Shown: positions 1-10,105 of the stretch, in pieces
Position numbering within the stretch: the stretch's first letter is position 1
Layout of the letters: each line of letters starts with the position of its first letter
Assembly (NCBI GenBank): GCA_019426215.1
Contig: CM033403.1
Coordinates: 3,797,001 to 3,861,000, forward strand
Reading direction: 5' to 3'
Length of the DNA: 64,000 nt
From: Buddleja alternifolia
Taxonomy: Eukaryota > Streptophyta > Magnoliopsida > Lamiales > Scrophulariaceae
Made by a program: the position numbers and the translations under genes
The notes under the pieces: generated by a model
Told to the model about the DNA's origin: nothing
The model's input: the letters and a program-made list of their open reading frames with translations, nothing else
Databases searched by the model: none

Positions 1-32
1 AGAGAAAGTCAAAGATAAAAATAGAGACATAC

Positions 33-880
33 AAGAGCAGAGAGATCGGCGCCACTGAAATTTTTGCAAGCGCTGTCTTTCCCAATGGCCATCAGATCCA
101 CAGTGGAATCTATGGGCTTCTTCCGAGCAATAGCTTTCAAGATCATTCCTCGTTCATCTGGGCTAGGTAGAGGTATATATAAAAGCTTCCCGAACCTTCC
201 CGGTCAAAGGACAACATTATCTATGACTACGGGCCTGCCAATATATCAGCAAGATAAGAGATGTCAAAATAAGTGACCAAATCCTAAACATTTTCAACAG
301 AATATTCAACATCCTAATCAACCAAAAGGATAATTAGATGCACCCCACTCATTGAGTAATTACCACGCCCCTGGGATTTCATAAATTACTAATGCATCCC
401 TTGTCAAATCCTGAAAACTCAAAAAAAGGGCAAAATTGCAATTTGATTTTTACTGACGAGGTGAAATTGGAATACGTTTTTACTAACCGCTAATAAATTG
501 CACTGACAAGGGAAATTAGTAATTTTTCAAAGTTCGGGGTGTTTTTGGAATGAGGGTCTCATGCAGGGGATATATATGTAATTTACCCTAAGCGAAAATG
601 CCCCAAGAGCTGGGAAAATATTATCTTCTACCTATTTGTAGCACCAATTACATATACACCTTGTCTATGTTCTGCACCATCCAGTTCTATCAGTAGCTAC
701 AATGGTAGATAGCATCGATGTTCAGTCCATAATAATGTCAAGACATATTAACCGAGAATATGCTATTAGACAAACCACTTGATAAGCGTTATTTTACTAA
801 CCTGGTTCAAGAGCCGCTCAACAACCCACCCCCCTTCTTTACCACGCTTAGTTGTCAATGCATCCACTTGATAGAAAAGG
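33..880 (-). pseudogene. CDC48C: CDC48C-like AAA-ATPase pseudogene (two exons)
   Basis: Two minus-strand exon remnants match plant cell division control protein 48 homolog C, a nuclear type II AAA-ATPase related to NVL. The upstream exon (about 800-880) reads VDALTTKRGKEGGWVVERLL followed by NQ and a GTTAGT donor. The downstream exon (about 33-236) contains PGRFGKLLYIPLPSPDERG, ILKAIARKKPID and NFSGADLSAL, ending at a GTATGT donor at about 32-27. The Walker B region before VDALTT, normally FFDE in this family, is damaged and has lost its acidic pair. The segment between LLNQ and the arginine-finger region (family LLIELDG to GATNR) is missing. An in-frame TGA at 204-206 stands where CGA (Arg of RPGRFGK) is expected. 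I see no other exons, so I call a pseudogene fragment. The family assignment is strong because runs of 15-20 residues agree with my memory of CDC48C; pseudogene status rests on the stop, the Walker B damage and the lost exon. Confidence 0.75.
310..600. repeat. Degenerate interspersed repeat with GTAATTAC-type text
   Basis: About 290 bp lies in the CDC48C intron region with repeated phrases such as taattaccacgcccctggg, gaaattagtaatttttc and gtaatttaccct. Related text occurs at 17740-17975 and 56716-56975. The three copies share layout more than base-by-base identity. They may be an old non-autonomous MITE family. No clean terminal inverted repeat or TSD was found. Confidence 0.35.
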
Positions 881-1004
881 AAGTCTCAGCATACGAAAAT
901 ATTAACATCTAATGATCAACATGCGAGCAGAACTATAAATTTGCCAAATAATTTGTAGCTTGTATGAACAAAAAGGTATTTGATTGCCGCCTTAAAATAT
1001 TTCG

Positions 1005-1077
1005 GTCAGAAGAAAACAAGGAAGAAGATCTGAAAGTATTATGTCAGAAGAAAACAAGGAAGAAGATCTGAAAGTAT
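1005..1077. repeat. 35-bp direct duplication
   Basis: The same 35-base purine-rich segment beginning gtcagaagaaaacaaggaag occurs twice, at 1005-1039 and 1043-1077, separated by 3 bp. It looks like a local slippage or repair duplication. No coding role was seen. Confidence 0.85.
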
Positions 1078-1440
1078 ACACCAAACATCATTCTTAGTCA
1101 GCCTTAAGAGGTGTTTTGGACATATCGATAACTAGGTGCTAAAATTATTTGCTTGATCCATCAATAACAATATTTATTCTATTTCATTTTGTTCAGGGTT
1201 TATGTTTTTCAGAACCCCCCCAACCCCAACATGGAAACGGTTATGAACTAATCAACTAAGTTAAAATACCGAGTTCAAGAAGGATTTTCTTAGTCCTAGT
1301 ATTTCCTAGTTATTTTCCTAGTAGAACTAGGTGTCAAGTCCATAAATACGTTACAACCTCACTCATTTCAGATCATCAACTGGCAGATTTCTTTCCATAA
1401 GTGCCCCCAAAAACTTGACACGCTAAAAGCCAACGTGCTA

Positions 1441-3332
1441 TGATAGCAAGTGCACTAGTCGTGTGTAGTAATAAGTGGATTAAAAGTCCGGATTGTCGAA
1501 CCACGGAAACTTGAATTTTAGTTTATGATTTTAACGAAAAAAAAAACAAATATAATTAAAGTAAATTATAGGTAAAATGCATACAATAAGAACAAGATTA
1601 CACAATTGATTTTACACAAAGTATAAAGGGAGACTAAGGCACATGCTAGGTTCAAATTGATCAATTATACTTATAAAGATTCTAGTTGAAGGATTACGCT
1701 TATATTGTTATGGTGAGAACTCCGAGGGTAGAGAATAACCGATGTCTCGCGTATAAACTCCTATGCTTAGATCGTGATTTCTCAAATATTCCTATCCGGA
1801 AATCTAACCACTAAACATGCATTAACGTACTAGAGTTCACTCGATTTGAATCGAACAACTTCACCCGGGAATCTTTACCTATGTCTAGGGCAATTCCTCA
1901 TTAGTTACGGGTCATGATGTGAATTTCTTGCACCCTAAGTCAATTTTCTCCCGAAATATTAACCTAGGCATAAGATTCTAACATATAGTGATCAAGTATA
2001 TGCAAGATAGGCAAAAAACACAAATTCACATCACATAACAATATAAGAACAACCTCAACAATCATCTATTATAAGCATATATCACAATTTGGCCTTACAT
2101 GGCCCTAGTCTTATGAATTTAGTTCATAATGGATAATATGAAAAACATAAATGAATTAATACACATGTTCATAGACATAATTGAAATGAAAAGCTATAAA
2201 AACTCCCTCAAAAGTGAATAATGATGGATCTTGAAGTTGAGCCTTCAATCCCCAAGCTCTTTTCCTTCCTCTAGTTTTCCCCTCCAAGAGTGATGAAGAA
2301 TGGTGATGAATGGTGGAGAAATCAGATTAGGGGCTGCCCCCCTCTCCTCTAAGAATCTGAAATTGATAGTGAATGATGAAGAGTATGGGTTCCCCCTCCT
2401 TTTATAGCCAAAATTCCACTAAAGTATGCATTAAGAATTCCCATTAAAGTTCCCCAATGAGAATTCCACCTAAGGTGATGCTTAAAGTTTGGCTTTTAAG
2501 ATTCCAACCAGCTAAAAAATGCTGAACTTTCGGCCATTAAGAATTCTACCAAGCATAACCATATGAAAACTTCAACAAAACACATGCATGCTGCCATTTT
2601 CTTGCTTTCCAGCGCAGTCTTAGTATTTTCCTCATAAACGTCTCCACAGATCTCCAAATTGGATGATTCAAGTCCCCAAGTTTAGATAACACATAGATCT
2701 ACAACTTTTCAGAAGGACATTTTGTCCAATTCGGTCTCTAAGTATACCTAAATTACGTTTCAACATGGAGGTTGTTTCTGATTTGGCGCCTATAAAGTAA
2801 ATCTACCAAGAAACACACTTATGACAACCCCTCAACACATGTGCTGAATTATGGCCAAAAGTGATTCTTACCCATCATATAAGGCTGGAATTTAGGCTGA
2901 AAAAGGAGTAACATTCGGACTATCCATGCCTAGGCATGACTAGGAGGGCGCTGGGGCGTATCCTGGCACATGTACTTCTCTGTTCGGCGCAGCAATCGTA
3001 TTTCCTTCACAATTATCTCTATAGACCTCCGATTTGGATGTTTCAAGTTCCCATTTGAAGCTAAGACATACATCTAAAACTTTGTAGAAGGAAACTTTGT
3101 CTAAGTCGGTCTCGAAATGTACGGAATTATCGCTCGAATGTGGTAGGAGATGTATAAACCGCCTCGGTGTTGAAAAACATGCTTGAACTTGTTTTGTACA
3201 TCGTTTTTCTTCCCTTTTCTTCATGTATTCTCATTTATTACCTGTATTCACTTAACACACCTATTAAATGCAAATGTGACATGATTTAAGCAATAAGACG
3301 GTCTTAAAAACACGTAAAAACACCTCTTATCA
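1441..3332 (-). mobile_element. Solo LTR, Ty3/gypsy Tat/Athila-like
   Basis: This 1.9-kb segment has the shape of a plant LTR on the minus strand. It starts TGATAAGAGGTG at 3332 and ends GCACTTGCTATCA at 1441, so the termini are TGATA...TATCA. A TATA box (GGCTATAAAAGGAG on minus) sits at 2398-2409, roughly mid-LTR, with the U5-like part beyond. No PBS, polypurine tract or protein coding lies on either side, so it is a solo LTR. The gcaagtgcac...gtagtaata text near the 3' end is common in Tat/Athila-type LTRs, a recollection rather than a search. The flanks share only GTGC (1435-1438 and 3333-3336, offset by 2 bp on one side), so the TSD is not clean. The small ORF at 2940-3224 is incidental. 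Confidence 0.65.
2398..2409 (-). promoter_or_regulatory. TATA box of solo LTR
   Basis: The minus-strand GGCTATAAAAGG is followed by a C/A-rich initiator-like region. Its position about 930 bp into the LTR fits a U3/R boundary and sets the LTR orientation as minus. Confidence 0.5.
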
Positions 3333-4146
3333 GTGCCCCTTTCTTAAATTAATGACGTGATACCACTAATCCTTGATAATTACTTTTCAACAATTATCTG
3401 CATTCAAGCCGAAGAGCCGAAAAGCCAATAATCTGCATTTAAGAAAGACGCGCTAAAAATAAAAGATTTGAAAGAAGCAGTTGAAGACAGTTCCCAAGGA
3501 AGAGGAACGTGGGTTCCCCAAGGCCAAGATATATGCGGCTAAGAAGGAAGAAAAAGGACATCATCAGCAGAATCACAAATTCTACAGTTTCATTTTCTTA
3601 GAATTAGTCTTAGTCTTAGGAGTAGTTCATAGCGTAAATTAGGAGTAGCCGTAGAATAATTTGATAGTTGCTTGTCAAGGATGGCCGAAATTCGGCTGCG
3701 AAGCTTGTATCTACAGTCATTTGTAATCATCACAATCGAAGACTCTCATGGAGGTATAAATTACCCTTTTTTTTCAGATTTAAGTATTTGATAGGTTAAT
3801 TTTATCTTGACTTGAGTTGTTCGATTCATTGTTTCTACACTCGAAATTAATAACCAAAGAGTTAATTAAAGACTTGAACCACCATCCAGCATATCGAACG
3901 CAGGGGTTGAAAGATAATCTCAAATTATAGATTATCACGGGGCTTGGAACGACTATTCGGATCCACCTCATTCTGATTTGTTTTATCGCGAAACACCTTC
4001 ATTAGTGACGACTTTGGAGACTTTCACTAGTGATATTATCTTGTAGAATATAAATACAAACATCACGAGGCCAAGTGCAAATCTTAAGATCGGGAATGTT
4101 TCGGAGGGCCCGGGTAATTTGGTGAGAAATGTTTTTGGGAATTTTA
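3333..4146. other. Intergenic sequence without recognised feature
   Basis: AT-rich, non-repetitive text. The short minus ORF at 3780-3971 has no recognisable motif. I see no RNA gene, LTR or TIR here. Confidence 0.5.
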
Positions 4147-5309
4147 GGGCCTGTTTGGCCCGTTGTTTTCGGCTTCACTTAGCATTTTTGCAGAACAATA
4201 AAGCCCAAAATATGTTTGGATCGCTGTTTCCTATCACCTGTTTTTCAGAATTATCAGAACACAAAGTGAAGATTTTGAAGAATAGCTTTGAGGTGTTTTG
4301 CAATTAAATTGTCTATTTTAGAACAAAAATTCCCAGAACAATAAAAACACGGAAAGACGTTTACTGTGCACTTACTCCTGCACTGTTCATCAGAAATTTG
4401 AAATAAAAGGGTAAAGTTCTGCACTGTTCATCATTTCACAAAGAAAAGGCAGCCTCACTTTCTCTCTCGCGACCGGCAATTTCGCGTGTGTGTGAGAGTT
4501 TTTGATTGTTTGTGAGTTTTTGTGTGTGTGTGAGTGAGTTTTTGATTGTGTGTGAGTTTTGTTTTTTTTGTGTGTGTGTGAGTTTTCGTGTGTGTGGTGT
4601 GTGTGTGTGTATATATATACATCTTGGTGTGTGTGTGCGCGCGCGATTTTTTGTGTGTGTGTGCGATTTTGTATGTGTGTGTTTTGTGTGTGTGAGTTTT
4701 CGTGTGTGGTGTGTGTGTGTGTGTGTATATACATCTTGGTGTGTGTGTGTGTGTGCGCGCAATTTTGTGTGTGTGCCTGATTTTGTGTGTGTGTGCGATT
4801 TTGTGTGTGTGTGTGTGCGCAATTTTGTGTGTGTGTGTGATTCTGTGTGTGCATATATATATGTGTGTGTAATTTTGTGTGTATATATGTGTGTGTGAAA
4901 GTTTTAGAAGAATACAATGGAGGAAGATGAACAGTGATAAAAAAATTGGGGAAGATGAAGTGGAAGAAACAAAATAAAGAGTGGATTAAGCAAACATCAA
5001 GTGTGGAAGAAGTAAAAATAAGATTGGAAGAATCAAATAATGGCAAAGTAGTAATTACACCAAACATTTCACCAAAAATGACTAATATGCCTTTAAAATA
5101 ATATATATGTTACACCTAAAAATAAGTTTATCCAAACGTGTTTTTGTATTTTCTTAATTACAAAACAATTTCATCCAAACGCATTCTCAAAGAACATATA
5201 TCCGTAGAATAGTGGGCCAAACAGGTTTTCAATAATTTTTCTTCTTCAAAAACTGTTCTACAAAACTGTTCTACAGAACTACATAAACAAAAACGTGTCA
5301 AACAGACCC
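4147..5309. mobile_element. Non-autonomous PIF/Harbinger-like element
   Basis: The left terminus is GGGCCTGTTTGGCCCG. The right terminus, reverse-complemented, is GGGTCTGTTTGACACG, giving 13 of 16 matches. The trinucleotide TTA flanks both sides (4144-4146 and 5310-5312), as expected of the 3-bp TWA target duplications of PIF/Harbinger elements. A second inward copy of the terminal motif (gggccaaacagg, about 5212) suggests internal rearrangement. No transposase is encoded; the interior is mostly a GT/GAGT microsatellite. A hAT-type element is an alternative, but no 8-bp TSD was found. Confidence 0.6.
4488..4895. repeat. Degenerate GT microsatellite array
   Basis: About 400 bp of (TG)n is interrupted by gagttt, gcgcgcgattttt and tatatacatcttgg blocks. 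A roughly 100-bp higher-order unit (GT run, tatata, catcttggtgtg) recurs at about 4600-4640 and 4720-4760. Long open frames on both strands here are low-complexity artefacts of the repeat. Confidence 0.9.
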
Positions 5310-5900
5310 TTATACTTTCTAAGAACGTGTTTCATGATTTTGTTATGAAAATTTTATAATTTTTTATTTAAGTAACCCATTATAGCCTAAAAATCCACCA
5401 AGAGACATTAGTGACATTTACCTTTAATTTGATAGCATAATATTTAGTACTATAAGGACAAAAGTGAAATAAAAACTAAACGTTAGGATGGTAACATAAT
5501 ATTTAGTACTTTAAGTGATTCAAATATGAAATTAAGAACTATTAGTGACATCTACCTTTAATTTTAATTAAGTACGACATATTAGAGCTCATATTATCTC
5601 GAAGGTATAAATTGAATACTAAAGTGCAAAACATCAAATATGCATGAGCAGCTAAAAGTAAATACAATGAAAAGTGCACTCTCATGGAATCACATGCTGG
5701 GGTATAACAAGGAGATTGAAGTTGAGAACCCCAAACAATTTACTAAGGGGAATATAGATTTGTAGCCACATGCAAGTTATGAATAATTGAACAAAAGAGA
5801 TGGAGCATGATATACTCTATTGAGAATTCCAAATAAGCTATCATGAAAATGAGTATAAGTGTAACACAGATATCTGCCCCATCTCTGTATCGCACTCAAT
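5310..5900. other. AT-rich spacer
   Basis: AT-rich text. The phrase taatatttagtacta recurs at about 5440 and 5500, and attagtgacattaccttta-like text at about 5407 and 5540. It reads as an old local duplication. No gene is supported. Confidence 0.4.
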
Positions 5901-5913
5901 TGGGCAAGGAGGT

Positions 5914-6290
5914 TCATTGCAAGGCTCTACGAACTCTCATCTCCAATTCGCTCAACCTTACTTGGAGCTCAAACATCCTCCTCGAATCTCCAATCTGGTG
6001 GGTGAATACACAGCTTCCGCAAACTTGTTGAAATAAAGGTTGTGTGCTATTACACACACACTTTTCAGCATCAAGAGAGTGAAGGTCAGATATACTGATT
6101 CGGTCATTTCCTCGAACTAGGTTATAAAGCTCGTTCAAGACAACATCGGGAAGGGTTCTATGTATTCCGATCCATCCAGTGGAGGCGACGTGATATCGAG
6201 TAGAGAGACTGGTTGGAGTGTTTTTGAAGAATTTGGTGAAGTGGAAGTTCAGGTTTATTTTCCGGATGAGAGATAAGGCTGATTTGATTT
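5914..6290 (-). pseudogene. Unrecognised gene fragment, presequence-like N-terminus
   Basis: An open minus-strand frame longer than the ATG-started ORF runs from about 6290 to 5914. The upstream part is basic and rich in Ser, Thr, Phe and Arg (RKINLNFHFTKFF, STRYHVASTGW), like an organellar presequence. It is followed by TLPDVVLNELYNLVRG and NDRISISDLHSLD. I found no in-frame ATG ahead of the presequence-like part. I do not recognise the family; the LYNLV...RISISDL layout faintly recalls the N-terminal region of P-class PPR proteins, which is only a guess. There is no obvious downstream continuation, so I treat it as a fragment. Confidence 0.3.
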
Positions 6291-6359
6291 TTTAGAATTT
6301 AAGAAATTTAATTCAAAGAATTTCACCATTAAAGAATCAAATCTCAGGGCCCATTAGCC

Positions 6360-6700
6360 CAACATTATCGATTTTTTCAGGTATTACTATGCTAGGGATG
6401 GTAGTATCAGAGCACAAAAAATTAACAAGAAATAATAAATCTAAGCCTAAACATGAAGATGAAAACACGAGGATAAATCTAAGCCTAAACATGAAGATGA
6501 AAAAGCGAGGATTTAACGTGGTTTGGCATAACATGCCTACATCCACGAGCCAATCTAGATTACATCTTTATTTCTCAATGAGTGAATCAACCAAACACAG
6601 TGATTACAACCCCCTACCTATTTATAAGTGAAGAGTCTTGACACACAAAAAAATTAAAACTTAATCTAAATAAGAAACACAATCCAATTACTAGGTAATT
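6360..6700. repeat. LTR-like fragment with 38-bp tandem duplication
   Basis: A 38-bp unit starting ataaatctaagcctaaacat is present twice in tandem at 6435-6472 and 6473-6510. The following text (aacgtggtttggcataacat, cctacatccacgagccaatc) resembles the R/U5 part of plant copia LTRs. No complete LTR can be delimited. Confidence 0.4.
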
Positions 6701-9562
6701 TTTAGAAGTGATTATTTAAAATTTTGTGCTATGTATTAATATATGATTTGATTTAATTTTGCTAGAGTCTGAATGTTGAATTAAAAAGACGGCGTTCTCG
6801 TTCTCTCTCAACAGCCCTCGATCGTGACTCGTCAGCAAGCACGAGGTATAATCGACCTCTAAGCACGAGGTGAAATCAGTTAAAGTTTATATGAAATACT
6901 CTGGCCTCAATTTTCTTGTAAACTACTCGGGTTGTTCGTGCAACAAACAGGTATATGCCCCTTAATTTGCTTAGTTTTTTGCCGAGAACTTCAGCAAACA
7001 TTCTAGACTAATTTTCTAATATTTTAGTTTGCGTGGGTTATCTGATTTCATTATATTCATTTCTTCATTTTTGTTGTAAGGTTGTTGGCTGCTGAAACAT
7101 CGCTGAAACTTCAGATTATATTTTCTTATAGAGGTATTGAATTCGCTTTCACATGTATGTGTAATTGTATATCGTTTGGAACTGTTTTAACACTAATTGG
7201 ATAACGTATGGAATTTTTATTTCTTTTATTTTTTGTAATTTCCATATGAATTATTTTCGGTATGTTTTTTGAGCCAGTATTTGAGCTTCGGTTTTATGGT
7301 TGGCACTTTTTGTAAATTGAATATGCTGCCATGAACTGAATTTTTGTTATGAAAAAATAGTTTCGATTTTGGTGTATGGTTTGGAAGTAGTTAGGATTCG
7401 TTTCAGAAAAGTTGGATATCTTAGCTGATTGAGACTTTGGTTTTCAGTTTGTGAATTTATTTTATCATAAAACCTCAAACAGAGGGGTATCAGTAATTGA
7501 AAGTGGCAAACAAGAGCAAATGTATACATAATGCATGGATAACTTATTTCTGGAAATGAGAAATTGGAGAAGATAATAGCAGTGGACAGTTTCATTAGGT
7601 CACACACTTCCACTATGAATGCATTGAACGAGTAGCCTAACTTCACTCTTGATGTTGAGATCAAGCTTCAAAGTCTTCTTCAAACTCGAATTGGTCTAGA
7701 CTTCATTGCTAGAGTCGTTTCATCATGAGAAGAGGCATATCCACGGAGCACAATTCGTGGGATAATTAGTTTCGCTTGAACTGAACTTCCTTCCAGGAGT
7801 ACCCGTGATGCATTTGTCCCAGCACATGGTTGTAAGCTTTCCTATCATTTCGTGAACCATAGCCTTTTGTTTTTCTTGATTGAGTTAAAATATTAGTTAT
7901 ATTCTTTTAGTAATTGCGCACATGCATTGAGTGTTTCCAGTATCCACGCAATTAGTTTTAATAATTGCATATACGACTTGACCTGTGGATGAATATTTAC
8001 GTAACATTTAGTGCTTGTTTGAATAAGAATAGCTAGGATTTTTCATGATTTGATGAGAAATATGTGAAGCTATAATGCTCACAGACGCGTCTGAAATGTT
8101 CTTGTGCTGTGTCGACATATGTTGTTTACAAATCCGAAGGAGTGCCACATGAAGCTTCTACTTTTGCTCTTAGCTATCTTGGTGTGAAGGACCTTTTGTC
8201 ATTAGAAAGCGTTTGCAGGTCATGTTCGACAGTTCGAGATGATCCATTGCTGTGGATGAGTATCCACATTGATCAGCCTTTTAATGAAAGGATCACAGAT
8301 GATGTTCTTGTGCAATTGGCTTGCAGTGCTCAAGGTAACCTCCAATGCTTGAGCTCAGTGGAATGCCCCAAAATCACTGATGATGGTATCAGGCACATAC
8401 TTGAAACTAATCCACGATTAACTAAGGTTAGTGGCTCAATTTGGTCTACTTATATTGTTCTTAATGGTTTTCTAGCCTTTCTGTTTTCATTTTTGGTGCA
8501 ATGAGCTCTTTCACTTTCTACAATGTTGATATATTGGTGGGGTTGGGGTGATAAGTATGAATCTTACCGAAAATCAGTTTGATCATTATTTCAATTAAAA
8601 ATTACCCTAATCCACCCCCCAAACTAAAGTCAATATAAAGAAGCACCAAATCCTATCAGAATCAACAAAGAGCCCTCTGTATTCTTTCAACATAAACCCA
8701 AGAGCTCAAACGCAAAACGCACCAACACGAAACGAACAAGAGGTCAAATCGGAGTTGACCCTTCAAACCATTAAGCAATCCTGCAATTTTCTTAAATCGT
8801 TTTTGAAAAAAGGGGCAAAAATACTCCTCTTTCAACAAGAAAATAACATCAATAGGTTATTGATTTGAGGCTTGATTTCTTAATCTTACTGATTTGGTTT
8901 TTTTAATTTCAATAACTAATGCGGTTAGCCTCTTTATATGGATATTGTGGAAAGGTTATTTAGGAAATAATTGTACGTTTGATTGCAGGCCTGCCTGTGT
9001 ATTTAGGGGATATGAAGAACAATTTACTCAAGGAATCATAGATAAGCAAAGGTGAAACTTTTTGGCTGGTGTTTTAAGAAAGAAATGAAAGAAAGATTGC
9101 TTCATTTCACTAGAGGAAGTTGCTTGAATCTAAAATTGCTCGTTAGGCTACATGTTAGTTAGTGTTTTTATAAATTAGATATACTATCGTAGGCTGGACT
9201 TTTGGTATGAAAATATGTACGCCTTTGTTGATGTATAATTGAAGATAATGAATGTACTTTCATCGTGATCAGTTTCAATTTTGGTGTATGATTTTAAATA
9301 CATATGCATGAGCTAAATTCATCCTTTACGATCCACTGTTCTTTCGGTTTGAGAAAGATTACGGGTCGTTGATAATGTCATTATGAAGTGTTTGTTATTT
9401 TTGAAATTTAAACTATTTCTCAAATCTCTATATTCTTGAGTGGGTCCGAGTTCATTTAATTTATATACAAAAGTAATATTTAATCACTCAAAATTACATC
9501 ACATGTATAAAATGATTTGTACCGGGCACCGCCACCGCACATTGCGCGGTGCCCATTAACTA

Positions 9563-9563
<1 letters not shown>
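6701..9563 (+). mobile_element. Helitron 3' portion (copy A)
   Basis: The end carries the hallmarks of a Helitron 3' terminus. A GC-rich stem-loop, GGGCACCGC (9524-9532) pairing with GCGGTGCCC (9546-9554), lies 5 bp before CTAG (9560-9563), followed by the target T. The interior holds a partial F-box gene with intron sequence, as expected of gene-capturing Helitrons. The 5' end is missing because the segmental duplication starts inside the element. No RepHel protein is present, so it is non-autonomous. Confidence 0.65.
8140..8426 (+). pseudogene. SKIP14-like F-box exon, captured fragment (copy A)
   Basis: One exon encodes an F-box plus the start of a leucine-rich repeat region: GVPHEAS, LSYLGVKDLLSLESVC, DPLLWMSI, ITDDVLVQLACSAQGNLQCL, ITDDGIRHILE and NPRLTK. 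It resembles F-box protein SKIP14 and relatives, SCF E3 ligase adaptors. A canonical donor AAG|GTTAGT ends it at 8426. A possible acceptor (CCGAAG) puts the start at 8140; the open frame extends to an ATG-like start at 8109. Relative to copy B one Leu codon is missing in the F-box (RSCST versus RSLCST), an in-frame 3-bp deletion. Downstream exons coding for the remaining LRRs are absent before the Helitron end, so the full protein cannot be made from this locus. Confidence 0.65.

Positions 9564-9602
<39 letters not shown>
9564..9602. repeat. AT microsatellite next to Helitron end
   Basis: Pure (AT)n starts immediately after CTAGT. The equivalent run in copy B (35010-35037) is shorter, a typical length polymorphism between the duplicates. 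Confidence 0.9.
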
Positions 9603-9606
<4 letters not shown>

Positions 9607-9927
9607 AGTGAGATCATCTGTTCAGTCGGAGATCACTGTTTACCCTTGCCGTTGTAATAGTTGTCGGCAAACATGGGTGCTCTGTTTATGCATATAAAAA
9701 AATTATGGGTGTTCAAACAATCTTTGAAATTATTTGAATGAAAAAAGAACAAATCTTTGAAATTGAAGCAGAGATGGTAGGGGAGGATACGAAGGGTGTG
9801 TATAGTGGAAAATGAAGGAAACATGAAGAGGAGGAGGGGGTATTATTATTCAATTACCTTCCCAGAGGTCGTTTCTTCTCCAAATGTATACCATCCCCCT
9901 TTCACTTGCAATTTCGGGTAAAAATAT

Positions 9928-10105
9928 GGGAATGTTAAATTATTAATACAAAAAAAAAATGGAAAATAAGAAAAAGTATAAAAACTGGGAGGAAACAGGA
10001 AATAGCACAAAACGACATAGGGTATGTCGTCTCAGCCAAGAGATGACATAGCCTATGTCGTCTCTTGAAAATATATTTTTTTTAAATTGTATCACGGTTT
10101 TTGCC
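9928..10105 (+). mobile_element. Left terminus of fold-back MULE-like element (copy A)
   Basis: Same as 35364-35541: preceded by GTAAAAATAT (9918-9927), starting GGGAATGTTAAATTATTAATAC, and containing the palindromic ACGACATAGGGTATGTCGT motif. It is interrupted at 10105 by the family-2 copia LTR after TTGCC. The other end of the element is not present in copy A. Confidence 0.7.

Noticed and set aside
64..276. Plus-strand ORF at the window start
   Set aside because: It is the antisense shadow of the CDC48C exon.
4390..5067. Long His/Thr-rich and Cys/Val-rich open frames on both strands
   Set aside because: They are translations of a GT/AC microsatellite, open in several frames at once.
9633..9824. 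63-residue minus ORF conserved in both duplicates (35069-35260)
   Set aside because: Conservation only reflects the recent duplication. The sequence is AT-rich with no motif.
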